64,000 bases of DNA from Microthyrium microscopicum (GCA_010405405.1 MU004231.1:2533249-2597248); one strand, 5' to 3'. Positions 47,253-60,894 are shown, counted from the first letter of the stretch. Notes: generated by a model not told the origin, from the letters alone. Translations and numbers: made by a program.

Positions 47253-50200
47253 CTATGAGCTCGCGCTCTGGTCTTCCAAGAACACGGGTATCCCATACAC
47301 CACAAGCGCTGCACCATTTAGATACCGCAAGTAACACTCCTCACGGCCAAGCCGCACCGCCTCTACCAAGCTCACTCGCTCCGTAGTTTTCACACCGCCT
47401 TTCGTTATCGCTCCTCGTCCTGCCCTCGAAGAAGTGGACGTTGCTTGTGATGATACAACACTTCTCGACTTCTCAGTATCATAGTTGCGCCGCTTGCCCT
47501 TGATACCAATCAACTTTTGCGTACCAGCACCAGGTCGCCACAGACCCCACGCCTCACCAGCTTTGACGCTTGCGCGATCGCAATCGCGGTCCGTCACATC
47601 CCACAGTGTGCCCACGACAGCAGGCGCGCCAGCCGCGAGGTAGCTAAGCACCATACCAGTGGCCTCGTAGTCGGGGCCATGAGTCTTGAGAGCGGCGGAA
47701 GAGCAGCCCATGAGCCAAGTGGTAGGACACGAAGTCAGTGAACGCACACTGCGGGGCGAAATGAATTGGCCCCCGGATCCGTGGCCGAAGTAGAGGAAAA
47801 GTGATTCGTTGGCGAGCATGTCGGCGAAACCGGAATCGGCAGGCGCTGTGGTTGAGTGGACCCATTGAGGCTTGAGTGTGGATAAAAGGGGCTCGAAGAT
47901 GGTTTGTGTTTTCTGAAGATCGCCTGATGGGTTTAAAAGGGAGAATCCGGAGCTTTTGGAGATGGTATGGCCTATGTTGGTGCCGGTTTTCATAGCGAGG
48001 ATGCGAGTACGAAGACAGGAGAGCGAGGGAAGGCGCGATACATTGGTGCGTGCCAGACAAGGAAGCGATTCCCAAGGAAAAGCATGAAGCTCCTTGTCCA
48101 TTATGAGAATGGTGTGCTCCTGTCCAGTGGATTCAGGGGTAATGGAGGCCGAGTGGTATGCTTTCAACGCATCGAGCGTGTCAATAACAAGCGAGTCAAA
48201 ATCGACTTCATCATAGGCGTTGCTCTCTCCTTTGAACTGGAGAATGTCAACAATATAGTACAGTAAATCAATCAAACTTTCGTCAATATCACAGTTTTCG
48301 TCACGGGGGTCTGGAAGGCCAGTAAAGAGTTCAAAGACTCGTGAATCCAGTGCAACAGCTTTGGGTTGTCGTTTGCCTTGCCGCGATGGCAAGTGTCGGT
48401 TGAGACTGACCCAAAGCGCTTTTTGAAATCGAGCAAGTAGCAATGGCTGGCGCTTTTGAGGAGAGAACACTCCTCGGAATCCGCCTAGCCATATCTTCTC
48501 AATGTTCAAAACTAATTCGTGGATACGATTGTCCAGAGCCTCTCGATCAGCCCACCATCTCTTCTTCGATTCTCGGTCTTCTGAGTAGTTGTAGCCATGT
48601 GTGCTCTCAAAAGAATCCTGGATAATATCCCCGAGCTCGCCTTTGACTTCTTCAAATCCGAAATCCTCATCTATAGTCTGACTATGTGAGCTAAGTGGAA
48701 TGTGAAGTACAAATGGTGTCTCGCCAGCACGGAGTCGAGTAACATAAAGCACGTCCTTCAAGGAGCTGAGCTTGATTGAGAAAGCGGTCCACGGCTGGGG
48801 AATAACGTCGACGTAGTCCTCCTGGAACTTCGCGACAGTTATGACTTTAGGTATGTTTGCCATGTCCTCTTCCGTGAAGATGTACGATGGCCAAGCGCTT
48901 TGCTCCTCTTTGGGTATGTTCTCCGCATATAGCGAAATTGCTTGTGTTCTTTGCATCGCATTGATGCTAGGCATATCTATAACTTATTAGAATCGTATTG
49001 TACTTTCAGGACCTTACAATGGCTTACCAAGTAACAAAGCCGCTTCGGTTGGATGAACAACGCATCCATTGTTGACCTGTGAAGCGGAAACAAAGACAGC
49101 AACGCCCGCCATTATACTACCAAGTTCAGTGAACTCTGCGATAGAAGCTGTACGAATGGCGACTGGTTGTATAACAGCTAGAGCATCTTGAGTTTCCGCC
49201 AGTGATGATGCCAGTTCCACACTATCAGAGGGTTTAATGGATTTGCCTTTGGCTACTTTTCGAACAGTTCGTGTTTTTGCGACTGCATTATTCATTGTTG
49301 CGGATGCCTTTGTTGAACTTGAAAGAATGTCCTTTGTTTCAATCATGGACAATGCTGGTATAGAGATAGTAGACTCGGGGAGCATGCCAAGAGCACAATC
49401 TGAAGCAATAGACTTCATGATGTGCTGGAGATTCAAGCGAATGGCAGCGAACTTTTGGCGAAAGGAAAAGTACGTTGACTCCTTAGCTTCTTCCAGTTCA
49501 GCAAGACAGTCTGAAGCTTCGGAAAGCCTATCCCGCGAAATCAAAGTTATAGCTTTGTCGATCAGCAGGCTTGATCTCAATGACTTCAATGGTGCACTTT
49601 CTGTGATTACTGGTCCTTGGGCTGCGGGTTTCGATCCCTTCAAAGTAGCTGTTTTTGGGGCGGGCTTCTTCTTTGTTGCAGTCACTGGGACTGTTCGTGG
49701 CGCTCCTCGGGCCTTTCGGGCTGTTTTGGCTGGGGCAACCTTCTCGTCTAGCTTCAAGTCCGACATTTTGGCAGCCAGGTCATCTTCGGCGGGTAGTGGA
49801 GTTGGCTTTCCAATAGGGGCTGATGTGGCCATTCCTTCCACTGATTTGATGGCAGAATCGATTGCTTCCAGCTCATCATCAACTTCTCCTCGGGCTTTCC
49901 ACATTCGTGAAATACTTTGATGATGGCGAACAAGTTCCATGCAAGGCTGAATATTTTCTGCCAATTCAACAGCTTGTTCAAGATGACGTTGACCGTCCTC
50001 TATTTTTCCATCCGCAATCTTTTGCTCAGCCAACAAGCTCAAGTTGAATAGCTGTGATTTTGGAACGCAAAGCGTATTGACTATTTTCTCTGCACTGTCA
50101 ACCCAGTAAAATGCTTCTGCGTAAGCCCCGTGGTGTTTGTATATTTCGAAAAGATTGTAGTATGTACGAAGCAAGGCGGGAACCAGGTGCCACAATTTGG

Positions 50201-53200
50201 CTCCTTTGAGAGCATCGTGCGTTAGTTGTTTGGACCACTGATTGTTAGATTTGGTTGAGACATCCAGGGTACTGTCAACAAAGGAGTCGGAGCCTCGTTG
50301 GGGAACATGGCTTGGGGTAGAGTTCTCTATTATGGCCCAGTTGCGCTGCAATAGTTTGACGGCACATTTGGCATCTCGTAAGGCCCATGCAGCAAAGCCA
50401 GTCTGAAGCTTCAGCTTCGAAGCGATCAAAAGCGCATGGCTTAGGAGCTGATTGGTCTTTAAGGTAGAATTTACTTTTGATGTCTTTTCAATCGCAAGCC
50501 CAGGGCCCTGGTCCGAAATGCTTTTTACCGTATTGAGACATTCTTCACATTTGGAAGTGGCACCAATCGCAAGGAAATATTCAGCATAAGCGAGGAGATG
50601 CCTAACTTGTGTCTCCCCTGCTATTCCATGGTTTGTGATGATCGACTTGGCTCTAGCAAGGGTCAGGCCAGCACTTCCAGAATACCCTGCTCGAAGGTAT
50701 TGCAAACTGATGGAAGAAAAAGTATCGATCAGGGGGACAATACTACCCTCTCCTTGGCTAGACAGCACTGTTTGTAGAAGAGATAGAACTTTGAGCCTCG
50801 ACTCGGACATGCAATTCGTTTCGAGAAAGTCGGCGAGTAGTTCGAGTTGCCGTAGGAATTCTGATGGTTGATCAACTCTGTCGTGAAGATTTTCAGGTGA
50901 TTCTTGAACCAGTTTTCCCCAAATGGCAACAGACTGCTCAATCTGGGATATTGGGAAAGTGGATTTTGAAAGTGCTTGATAAACAGCGATGCTTGCTTGT
51001 TGGTGCTCGACAAATCCAAGAAGCAGTTTGTCTTTGCTGCCAGCGCAAGCTTCCTCATTCTCGATGCATCCGGAAGACATTGCAGCAAGATCGGTTTCCA
51101 ACACAGAGGGAAAGACGTGCGAAAATCGGGTGAGTAGTAAGATTATGCGCTGTCGGCGAATTGGATATCGTTTAGCGTCGTATATGTCAAAAATTGCGCG
51201 AAAGATGCGAGAAATGTAGTCAACCTGTTCCAAACCTCGAAATCGACCTGGAATAGCCAGCTCTTTGCAATATAAAAACAGTTGGCGCTCCAACAGAAGT
51301 ACTCGAATGTCTTCGTCGAGGCGGGCATTGTCAAAAAAGCTCATAACTCTGCTTTCTCGCGCTTCGGTCTTCCAAATGAGATAGTGCAAGTTGTCTATAC
51401 ACTGTCTCAGCTTGGCGCTTTCTTCCAGAAGCCAAAATTGTTCATAAGTCACAGACCCAGCCAATTGAGTCAATGATGTTATCGAGTTATATTGAAGATG
51501 CTCGGATATCGCCTCCTCCAGATACTTCCTGGACTGATCGAAGTTGCCATAATGCTCGTAGTATTGAGCAAGGCCGAGGAGTTTGCTTGCAAGTGAGCCA
51601 AGCTGACGAGTTTCCAAGCTCTGATCCTGAAGTGCAGTAACGCTGCGTTTGGACGCGTCTAATTTCTCGGTGGTGGATGAAGCTCCGTCTGCGCTGGGTT
51701 TACGATGGAATGCCCAGTACAGGCTAGATGCTTTTATTGCGACGTTGTCAGTGTTATAGCTGTCTGAACGACAATCTTCCAGAGTCGATGCCAAACTAAG
51801 TGAGTCCTGAAGTGCACTATCGAAATCTTTCCAGGCTAGTCCTCCATCTTTGAGCCCGGTTTTGCAACATAGAAACACAGAATCGCTGAATGATGGTGCT
51901 GCTGCTCGGGCCTTTGAAAGCTTCTCGCTGCGCCGTAAAGCTTGTTTTGGATCATCGATGGTGGTTTGATCTGGACCTACATAACGTAGTAGATATCGCA
52001 GACAGGCAAACACTCCATCTCGGCAAGCAGCTAAAATGTCGTTATGTGGCTGATCAATGGCTTCTCCGTGCATCTCTGATTGCAGTCGAGAAATCAGAGT
52101 ACGTCGATATCCCGCGACTTCGAGTAAGAGTGCATCAATATCGCTGCTTTCTCCTCTAAGGGCCTGACCCATTGCACCATGTGCTTCGGCCATCGTCGGC
52201 AACAGCTCGTCAGAGACCTCAGCAGCAAGAAGAGCAAGTCTTGACACGCGGACTTTGCCGATTGCATCGCTGATAATAGTTGCGTTTCCACTTGGGATGG
52301 CTTCTTTATATTTTTTCATCCAAAGGATTGCCACATCATATTTCGAAGCGTCCTGGGCGATAGAACTCATCAATCGGCAAATAGAGCTCCAGAATGGCTC
52401 GACTGTAGTACTCGAGGTTTTGCACTTTGCATCAGCAACAGCCAAAGTGAGACTGGATATTGTCTGAGATGCGGATTCTAATACCAAATTCGGCGATCTC
52501 GTTGACCGTCGTGAAAATGCCGACAGACATTTGAAAATGGGTCTCCAAAAGTCTTTTCCGATATCCAGAGTCTGACAGCACGCGTGACACGACATTATCC
52601 GTGCTCGGTATATTAGGCTTTGCAATTGCAACGCCACCTCTGCTGAGACGTGTTCTTCGGCGGTCTCGTCGGCGTCTGTGGATATACTGGGACACAACGA
52701 CAATATGAGCGCATAGAGCAACTCGAACTGACGTATGGCCTTTGATTTGTCGGTAGTCGTCTCGTGTTGCCGCAAGGTGATTTGCAACGGAGAGCTGTTG
52801 TTACTCAAATCGATATGCTTCGCAAGTGCATGGACTTCAGGCTTACGTTTTCGTGCTGCAATCAGTTTCATCACGCATTCTTGATATTTGCTGACGACTC
52901 CGAGTAGTTGGCCTTCATGTTGAGCTGCCGACCCAAAGTCGAGAAGATCGGCCAATAACTCTTTCTGTATCTGTCCTTCTTTGGATCCCTTGGCAATTTG
53001 TTCCGCCTTTTGCGCCTGTATTGGTTTCTTTCCCGAAGCGGACACCGCATCCAGTCTTCTCTTTAGTCCTCGTAACTCTTTTGCCGCAATGTTGTCCAAC
53101 CCTAAAGTTATGCACTTGCCAACAAAAGACAGCGTTCCATTCTCAGTCTGTAGATCTAATGTGCCCGGTGCATCTTGCTTCTTGGATCGCCGCATGTATT

Positions 53201-53795
53201 CAAACGCAATATGAGCACACTCTGCGACAGAAGTAGCCCCAGCTGGTATTTGGCGCTTCCCACCATTCGTCGTCGATGTTTGTCGAGATAAGGTGCGCTT
53301 ATCTGGCGAATTAGGGGAACGGGAGGTAAGGGGGCGCGAATTCGTTCGGGCATGTTTTGCAGCTTGTTTCTGGGAAACAGTCTTTGCGGGTGAGCTCTCT
53401 TGGTTGTTGTTGACGCGAACCGTTGCCTGCATCTGCTTGACGGTGTCGGACAGCGTTCTGAGCGCGATATTGATGGTCTCGATCGCGACTCCATATTTCT
53501 CAGTTGTAGACAGCGGAGACGGTTCTTCCACAAGTACCTTGATCGGCACCTGAGCTCTCGAGCTCGTAGTGTTTGCTCTCGATCGAGTAGAAGCTTTTGT
53601 TGTGGCGCTTCGCGCAGATGATATGGGTTTCCGACTATCAGCGGCTTTTCTAATGGTTTGCTCGGAGGCAGAGTCGGAGTCCGAAGATATAAATCCCAAA
53701 AGTTGTTTCAAGGTAGTGAGTGTCGCAGTTGAGCATGTGGTAGTGGATGACATTGCCTGTACGACGGAGGTATTATCAGCTCTCGAAGGAGCCAT
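47253..53795 (-). CDS. ESP1: Separase (peptidase C50)
   Basis: This cysteine protease cleaves cohesin Scc1 to trigger sister-chromatid separation (yeast Esp1, fission-yeast Cut1, Aspergillus BimB). Exons are 53795-49028 and 48976-47253 with one 51-nt intron, giving 2163 aa, the expected size. The N-terminal roughly 1500 residues are helical repeats. A basic, Lys/Ala/Pro-rich linker lies near 1430-1480. The C-terminal protease domain has the catalytic His in LYFGHGSGGQF (His1988) and the catalytic Cys in LMGCSSAAL (Cys2014). Nearby are WVHSTT and the AGAPAVVGTLWDVTDRDCDR block typical of C50. Both catalytic residues are intact. Regulation by securin binding and self-cleavage is known for the family; no site was assigned here. 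Confidence 0.96.
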
Positions 53796-54239
53796 TTTTG
53801 GATGATATGTAAAGGAGGAAATAAAGTAGTAGGGATTCAGGCATTAGACATTACTCAGAGTTGAGACCCATGGTGTGTTCTTGCATGGACATGATGTTGT
53901 CGAAACTTTTATTTACTAACACGGCGCGAGGTTACCAATAACCGCGCTTACCGCGCACAAGCGCTGCGAGCGAAATATCGTGGAAGGTGCAAACCAATGG
54001 AAGGAAATAACCTTACTCTTATTTTAACTTCACACCTCAAAGAGCTTGAATAGATGGGTATCATGAATTAAATATTTACGAAAGAAAATGTGGTTTATGA
54101 CGGCGCTTTCAAACGCTCTTCTGGCATAAAATAGCTCAGACTGGGGGACCAGGCCCTTTTCCACATATGCAAACCCAACTCCAAGTTCATATCTCACAAA
54201 TGTTCAGAGATCGAATATGCTCAGCACTTCATTGTTCAT
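53796..54239. other. Separase promoter and 3' flank of next gene
   Basis: A 444-bp spacer. ACCGCGCTTACCGCGC near 53940-53957 is a short GC-rich repeat of the word CCGCGC that could be a cell-cycle (MCB-like) promoter element. That is speculative. Nothing else is seen. Confidence 0.4.
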
Positions 54240-55174
54240 TTATTTCTTCCGAGACTTCTTCGGTGGAGGTGGAAATTGCATTCGAGGAACCGTGTCGCCT
54301 TGAAGGGTGTTGAAGGCTTTGGTTCTTGGAGTCGTTGGTGATAGCGGGAATTTGCCGCCGTATGAAGTGCCAGGCGTCTCTGGGATGGGTACCATTTCCC
54401 ATTGTGGCTCATGTGGATCCTTCCCTTTGCTTTTCTCCCCATAACTCTCTTCATCGCCCTTGTGCTCGGAGGGTGGAAAGAACATCGAATGTAGCGCGAG
54501 TAAAATGTGAATCGAGTACAATGCACTAGAAAGAACGAAGTTAGCCGGGTAAAAGACGGATGATCAAGATTGACCTACACAAATATCGTGGTAACGGCAA
54601 GAGCTGACTTCGCCTGCATACAATACCCAATGTTCGAGGGAATGGCGGCAACGCTGCAGCTTTTCGTGATGTACCATGGGGGGCCATGCACTTGAAGTTT
54701 TGGATCGATCGTATCTGATCCGAGTTGGCCCGCCAAACTGTAGGCGTAAAGTCCCAGCCCGAGTCCATGAGCCGCTATCGATAATGGAGGATAGAGGACT
54801 TTCATGACAGCAGCGATGCTCTTCACAAGAAGGATGAAGACAGTCAATACGGAAATGGTGAGGTTGAATTTTGTCAAACTATAATTTCAGTCAGCTCATT
54901 GTAAGTCAAAACAGGCAAATCAGTCGTACTGTGAGCTCCAAACAAGAGGAGTAACCATGGCTTTCCCATTCACCAGGTCATAAATTGGCTGGGAGGGTGA
55001 GCTGTTGAAGCCATTGATAAAACCATCGAGCCATAACTTGTCCCGATACGTGTCTGGGTCTGCAATTCCAAAGAGGGTGAGAATGGCGACTGTCAGTGGC
55101 AGTTCGAATACCATGAGGCCCAAAATAACCTTTGGGAACCTCCATCTCTTCATATTCAGCGAGAATTTTGGCAT
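54240..55174 (-). CDS. Four-helix integral membrane protein (MARVEL-like layout)
   Basis: Exons are 55174-54930, 54878-54579 and 54525-54240, giving 276 aa with introns of 51 and 53 nt. Four hydrophobic segments are visible: VILGLMVFELPLTVAILTLF, then LTISVLTVFILLVKSIAAV, then LSIAAHGLGLGLYAYSLAG, and a last one near AKSALAVTTIFVALYSIHIL that spans the second intron. A long charged cytosolic tail rich in Pro, Lys and Ser follows (ending PPPPKKSRKK). Short loops and four helices resemble fungal MARVEL-type or SUR7-adjacent proteins, but no diagnostic motif was found. Function is unknown. Confidence 0.8.
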
Positions 55175-57255
55175 TTTGGTAGAAGTAAGCGGCTAGGTGG
55201 TCATCAGGACTCTTGGCAGGACTTTGGAGGTTTGGACGCTGTCTCTGCTATGAGAGCTCTGCTGAGTTCACGATCGTAGTCCTCGCAAGACGGAGGCGAA
55301 GCAAGAAAGGCGTTTCAGAGAGCAGATCCGTTGCGGAATAGTTGGTGAGTTAAAGGTCGATGAAAAGATGAGGAGAGAGGAGTCGTCTCCAGCGCATAAA
55401 GGGCGCGAAGTCCATTGTCAGCGGGTAGAGGCGTGATTCGTGAAGCGGGCCCGCCTGGGGGATGCAGAATCATCGAGACTCGAGCTGGGATTGCTCAGAG
55501 TTCGGGCGCTTACAGCTGGAGGTGGTCGCGGCGACATGGAACACGACCAATGATAGCTGATTTGCCAGGGTATATAGCCAACGCCTGTGCAGAAATGCGG
55601 GAGTGGCGTAAGAACCAACTGGGAATTGGAGGTCTGTATCGTTTCTGGTTGGTCAGTGTCTGAGCCATCTTGGAAACATTGTTGGTGGGACAGACTGGCG
55701 ATAAAAAGCTGCGAAAGCCTCAGGAGTCAGGCTTCAACAATAATGAACCCCCAAACCTCAGTGCTCTTCGATCCAACGTTTTACCTGCACAGAAAACTAG
55801 GCATTTTGGATGGATCTGGATGGTTGATGTCGCGAAATCCGATCTGGTTGTGCTTGGATCACTTGGCACAACTCAAGATTGACCCTCGCTTCGTCCTTAA
55901 CCTCACTCCATCCTCTCAAGCAACGAATGTGCATCGCTTTGTCTAGGCCTAACCATCTGCTCATTGAACAGACGTTCAATCGATCGTTTGTCTATTCTTG
56001 CTACCGCTGAAGCAGACACAATCTTTTTTCAAAAACTAGCGGAATGACTTACAAAGTCCCATCGTCTATCTCCTGCCAATGTCACCGAGAAGAAGTAGGT
56101 CATCATCAACGACCTGTACGGCCTCGCATTGTAGTGCCTATTAGCTACAATGTTTGCGGAATGGCTTAGCGATATTGCTGGAGCTGATATTCTTTTGCTG
56201 TCTGATGCCAGAGATCATTTTTTAAAAGTTTCCCTCATACAGAATGCCGTCACTTAGGTATTGCCAGGTCAAACTTCAAAGGCGTTCCGTGAGTCTGCAG
56301 ATCCCAACCATTTGACCTTACGGAGGACAAAGCATTCCAAAGTACCTAGATAATATGCTTTACATGAGCAGGTCACCCATAGAAACTTGCATTACCATTC
56401 GAAAAGCAACGTCTGCAAGCCTTCCAGTCAATACGCATCAATGTATCAAACCTTTATACTTTTGCTACCCTCCGGCTATCAAGCATCCTAACTTTGGTTT
56501 AAATGCCGACCCCTTAAAATTCGAGACATTGTAGCAGCCAGCCAAATGGTACAAACCATCCATAATCTTGTGGAATCCAAAACTTGCACTTTCGCTGACG
56601 GGACATAGAGCAGCTTGACAAAATTCAACATCTTCTTTCATTTCCCTTGCTTGATATCGTTTCAAGTGCGAAATCGTGTAGCCATTTCCGCCAACAACTG
56701 GTGTCCTATCGATTTTTTCCTCGTTCATGCGCTACGAAGGCAGACAGAACCATTTTGGTTCGCCGCTTGATGCGTGGATATACATTATTCGCAGGTTCAG
56801 GGTGTTCAGTTCAGATGATTCGGCGTCAAGGCAATAATATACAACCTGAGATAAAATTCGAAGGGAGACCATGCATGAAGCGGGCCGATTTCTTACGATC
56901 CGCGAGGCGCCATACCTCTTCACTATCTCCACATTGGTCTATCATGACCTGTGGCTTTTTTGGCCCCCAAAATATCGCTTCAACATGCGCCTCAACCAGA
57001 GTGGATTGGACTCCGACTCACTGCCATCTGGATGGTGTCAACGCGATGGATCGATAAGTATGTAGTTAATAGTCTAGTTTTTCGCTCTTCAGCATCTGAC
57101 CTGGATTGCACTTTTCTTTCTTTCTCCTCCCCAAACTATATTCGCATTTTTCCTGTAAAACTCATTATCTATTCGTTCACTGTGGGTGGTCTAGTTCCCG
57201 AAACACTGCCAGTCGGCGTCCTATCTTCTCTGAATCTTCAGTCATCTCATCGATC
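55175..57255. other. Divergent intergenic region, about 2 kb
   Basis: This separates the membrane-protein gene (leftward) from the DUF3176 gene (rightward). The minus-strand ATG frame at 56728-56465 (87 codons) reads smoothly but has no motif and no partner exon. The CT-rich stretch at about 57100-57250 is probably the leader of the DUF3176 gene. Nothing else is recognised. Confidence 0.45.
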
Positions 57256-59188
57256 ATGGTAGACTATACCAGAGTCCCAGGCGGGCAAGACAACATCTAC
57301 ACGGCAAATATGCCATCAAACGAAACGCTGATGGGCAAGGGTAGCCCCAATGAAAAATCGATATTTTCGACAGCTCAAGTGCCTCCCCTACCCGCTATCC
57401 AAAGAGGACGATTCGCTCGCGTGCTAGATTTTGCGAATCGATTCTGGCTCACTGAATTAGTTGCTTGTGTTGTTTCCTGGATCGCTCTCATATGCATGGC
57501 AGTACTTCTCAGTTTTCTCAATGGAAAATCTGCTTCTGGTTACCTTGGAAAATGGGCCACACCAGTGCTTGGTTTTCTTGGAACGATTGTTCGGACCTCG
57601 CTCATGATGCCTGTTGCTGGAGCTTTAGGTCAACTAAAATGGGACATGTTTCGAGGCAAGAAGTCTTCTGCGCTTGATACTATGGAATCCTTCAACGATG
57701 CGACTCGAGGTCCCAGTGGCGCTCTCAAACTAGCGTGGCGACTGAAATTCAAGTAAGGAAACAGTCCGGAAGATAAGATCTGTGCTGACTATTTCTTACA
57801 GGAGATTTGCCGTGCTAGGTGCCCTCGTCTCAGTTCTCTCTTTATCGAATGATGCTCTGGTTCAAAGATCACTGGAGACTGTCAGTCAAACTTCCACGAT
57901 ACCGCCGTCTCAATCTCAAGGTGTTCCTCCGGCTGTTGTATACAGAACTAATAATTACGATTCTATCACATTGTTCAACACGGGTAAAGTGCTGCCCGCC
58001 TCGACCCTCCAGACTCAGTTCTTCTACGCCATATCATCACAAACGAAAGGGGATCTTGGTCTATTCAACCAAGAACTTTGGCAATGCACCACAGGCAATT
58101 GCACGTACCCAACATATCAGACTTTGACAACCGATTATCAGTGTATTGATCTGTCCAGTAAATTACCAAACCCGCTGCCAACTATTGTCAAGCATCCTTC
58201 GGACTCCACTGTGGTCCTTAATACTAATGGTGGAATCATCACCTCTCAGAGCATCTTCACCGATCCCGACCAAACACTGTATTCAGCTCCCTTGGGCAAA
58301 TTGATCACTCGCTGGCTAGTCCTGGCAAGAAACTTTGGATCAGGCAGTGACAATGCAGTGGTTGCCACCGAGTGCTCAATTTACTGGGCAGTTTCGACAT
58401 ATCAGAATTCCTCTGTTACGCTCGGAGCATTCTCCGAAACCCGCACAAATCCGATCACCAAGTACACAACCATTACAAACACCAAGACAAAGACAGCTGC
58501 AAGTTATAACATCACTGCCGATCCGTGCTATTCCCAAGATGGCAAGACCATAGCGAGCAGTGATAGCAGTTGTACATACTCGATTGATGCCAATGCTCAT
58601 GAAGCACTGCAAAACTATTTCAATCTGGCATATATTTCCTTCAATGGCAACGCAAGCATCATCAGCGGCAGTCTCTCAGATGCAGGCGATGCTACGTTCG
58701 GCTACGACAGCGCTTTCCTACTCTCTCTACTGCCCGATCTTAATGGTTCCAATCGCGGCCAAACGGTTGCCTCCCTCGCCAATATCGCAGGCCGAGGAGC
58801 CGCTTTGCTCAACACCAAGATTCGAGTCGCTCCGCAATTCGCCGCCGATGGCACGGCTACACATGGTTTAGTCAACGGAAAGGCCATGCTAATGCTCGCG
58901 GTATACAAAGCCGTTCCATATGCACTGGTTGGACCCGGTGTCTTGGTGCTTCTCAGCACGATCTTTTTCCTGGCTACTGCATTCTTTAGTCGAAATCAGC
59001 AAAAATGGAAGAATTCTCAGATGGCTCTCTTTTTCCACGGTCTTACACCGGAGGACATCGCTCGTGTCTCACACATCTCGTCCTTCGGGGATATGAAGGA
59101 TGCTGCCAAACAAATAGACGTAAAGATTGTGGACACTGCTTATGGAGAAAAGCTCATGTCAAAGGAGCTGATTGCGCGGGATTCTTGA
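57256..59188 (+). CDS. DUF3176-family fungal membrane protein
   Basis: The exons are 57256-57752 and 57802-59188 (49-nt intron), giving 627 aa. A short hydrophilic N-terminus precedes membrane segments at ELVACVVSWIALICMAVLL, near FLGTIVRTSLMMPVAGAL and RFAVLGALVSVLSLS. A large extracytoplasmic domain follows, with many N-x-S/T sites and the cysteine motif WQCTTGNCTYPTY typical of the family. The final membrane segment is ALVGPGVLVLLSTIFFLATAF, with a cytosolic tail of about 65 residues. The family is common and expanded in filamentous ascomycetes and its role is unknown. The frame starting at 57106 has no ATG before the one used. Confidence 0.88.
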
Positions 59189-59249
59189 TTGGTCGTTTTC
59201 TCAATTTCAGCTCACATCTTCTGTTTCATGTATTTAGCTATTACCCTTT

Positions 59250-59293
59250 CCCTTGACGCGATGCTTCTTCTCCCTTGACGCAATGCTTCTTCT
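59250..59293. repeat. 22-bp tandem duplication with one substitution
   Basis: CCCTTGACGCGATGCTTCTT is the first 20 nt of a 22-nt unit repeated directly at 59272-59293 with one base change. It lies just past the DUF3176 stop codon, within the 245-bp convergent spacer and likely in the 3' UTR. Confidence 0.95.
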
Positions 59294-59433
59294 GTAACCT
59301 TTGAATTCCAATTTTGTGTACACGACACAGCGCAATCACCATCTATGTTTAGTTGCCCACCATGCACGAGCTGTATCTTCAGTTGACTTCCAATCGATAG
59401 GAAAAGTTAGCATGTTGCCATGAACTCCGCTGG

Positions 59434-60479
59434 CTACCACCACTTCTCGCAAAGAACCTGCTCTTTTTCTAGTCCATCTTGTCCTTGCAAAAATTCCACA
59501 AACTGATCAGTCATGTCAGGCGGCCCACAAACATAGCACACAGTACTCTCCTTCTTATCCCCCAAAGCAGATAGTAAGTCCTCATGACGAATTCTTCGAG
59601 GGGCTATTATTGCACCATGTTGAGATAATGCCTCCGCATATTTATAATTCGATGAAAACAGCTTCAGTCTCAATTTGCCTTTCCCTGATCCCGATGTACG
59701 AGCAATATCAACCAAATCATCCAAGAAAAGTGCAGTGACTCGCCCTTCGTCCGGAATTGTTGGGGGCGCCTTGACGCTATATAGAAAATTCACATTTGGA
59801 GGCATCGTATCTGTTAGGCCTAGATGCCGTATCATCGCCATTAACGGATTGATGCCCACGCCCCCGGCAATGAACACTACGTTCTGAATGTCGGATTCCT
59901 TTCGCGGGGCTGTGGTGAAATACTCTGGCGGCCAAACAAAGCTTCCTCCGACTCGAATTCTCAGTGGCTGTCCTACGATTTCTTTCTCGGGTTTCCAGAG
60001 CCACTCTGCTGCAGGGTTCTCTGGCGAAGCTTGAATGGCTAGATCGACGGATGGACCGTCCTCGCCGCAAGTGTCCAGGTTCGCGAGCAAAGGTGACGAT
60101 GTGATAGTAAACCCACCTGGCTTGGGAAGTCCATGAATATGTACATCAAGCCATTGCCCAGGGAGGAACTAATAAGAAATTGTAGGATCAGCATCCATAC
60201 ACGCGATACGTAGGTATTTTAATACAGACTTACGCTGATCGTTTGTCTGGATGCCAGGCGGTAAGTTCGTATACTTTGATTAACGTTTTCCACGGCCTTA
60301 ATTGTCACATCGTGGAGTTCTGATCTACGAGGCTGTGATGCTGTACGCTCGTCATGGCCAGTCTTTGGCGCCGTTGCCATTGCTCGAAACGAGTGTATCA
60401 AGCGTATGGGGGAGCCGTGTCCGCGGATGATTAGAGTGAATGAAGTTGAATTACAGTAACGAACGCCACCTCTTATCAT
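59434..60479 (-). CDS. OXNAD1-like FAD/NAD(P)H oxidoreductase, probably mitochondrial
   Basis: This is a small ferredoxin-reductase-type flavoprotein. Exons are 60479-60234 and 60168-59434 (65-nt intron), giving 326 aa. Starting at the first ATG gives MIRGGVRYCNSTSFTLIIRG, which is Arg-rich and acid-free, so it looks like a mitochondrial presequence. A second ATG about 45 codons later (MATAPKTG) would give a shorter form. The FAD part has SIRTYRL, FLPGQWLDV and GGFTITSSP. The NAD(P) part has VVFIAGGVGINPLMAMIRHL, LYSVKAP and VCYVCGPPDM. Order and length match vertebrate OXNAD1 (about 312 aa). Electron acceptor and physiological role are unknown. Confidence 0.88.
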
Positions 60480-60894
60480 GATAACAACAGTTCCAGGGAA
60501 CTGACTGTGGATAAACAATATCTGGCCGTTGCCACATTGTAGTTGGATGCGTGCATGTCACATTGTCATCCGGGTAGTTTACTCTATTAAGTGGATTCGC
60601 TAGGGCGGGCCGACCCGTACGAGATACTGGGGGAACTTAAAGATAGTGAACCAATTTAGAGAGCATTAATACAATCAGCAAGATCTATCATCTTTCAAAA
60701 ACTGAGTCATATTTTGGGCGAGTGTCCAACATGGAAAGTGTTTGCAATTCTTATGTAGCACTAATATAAACAAGCGAGCTCTTTCTTGTGGGGCATCACA
60801 ATCATGAAAATATCCTATACAGCTATCGCGACAATTGTTTGATCAATATCAAAGAGTGTATTTCTAGCACTTACTCGTATCATGATCTCGTAAC
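60480..60894. other. Intergenic spacer
   Basis: Contains the promoter of the OXNAD1-like gene and the 3' flank of the cupredoxin gene. No other feature is seen. Confidence 0.5.

Noticed and set aside
56465-56728. 87-codon minus-strand ATG frame with smooth protein-like sequence
   Set aside because: No recognisable motif, no intron partner and isolated in a 2-kb spacer, so chance cannot be excluded.
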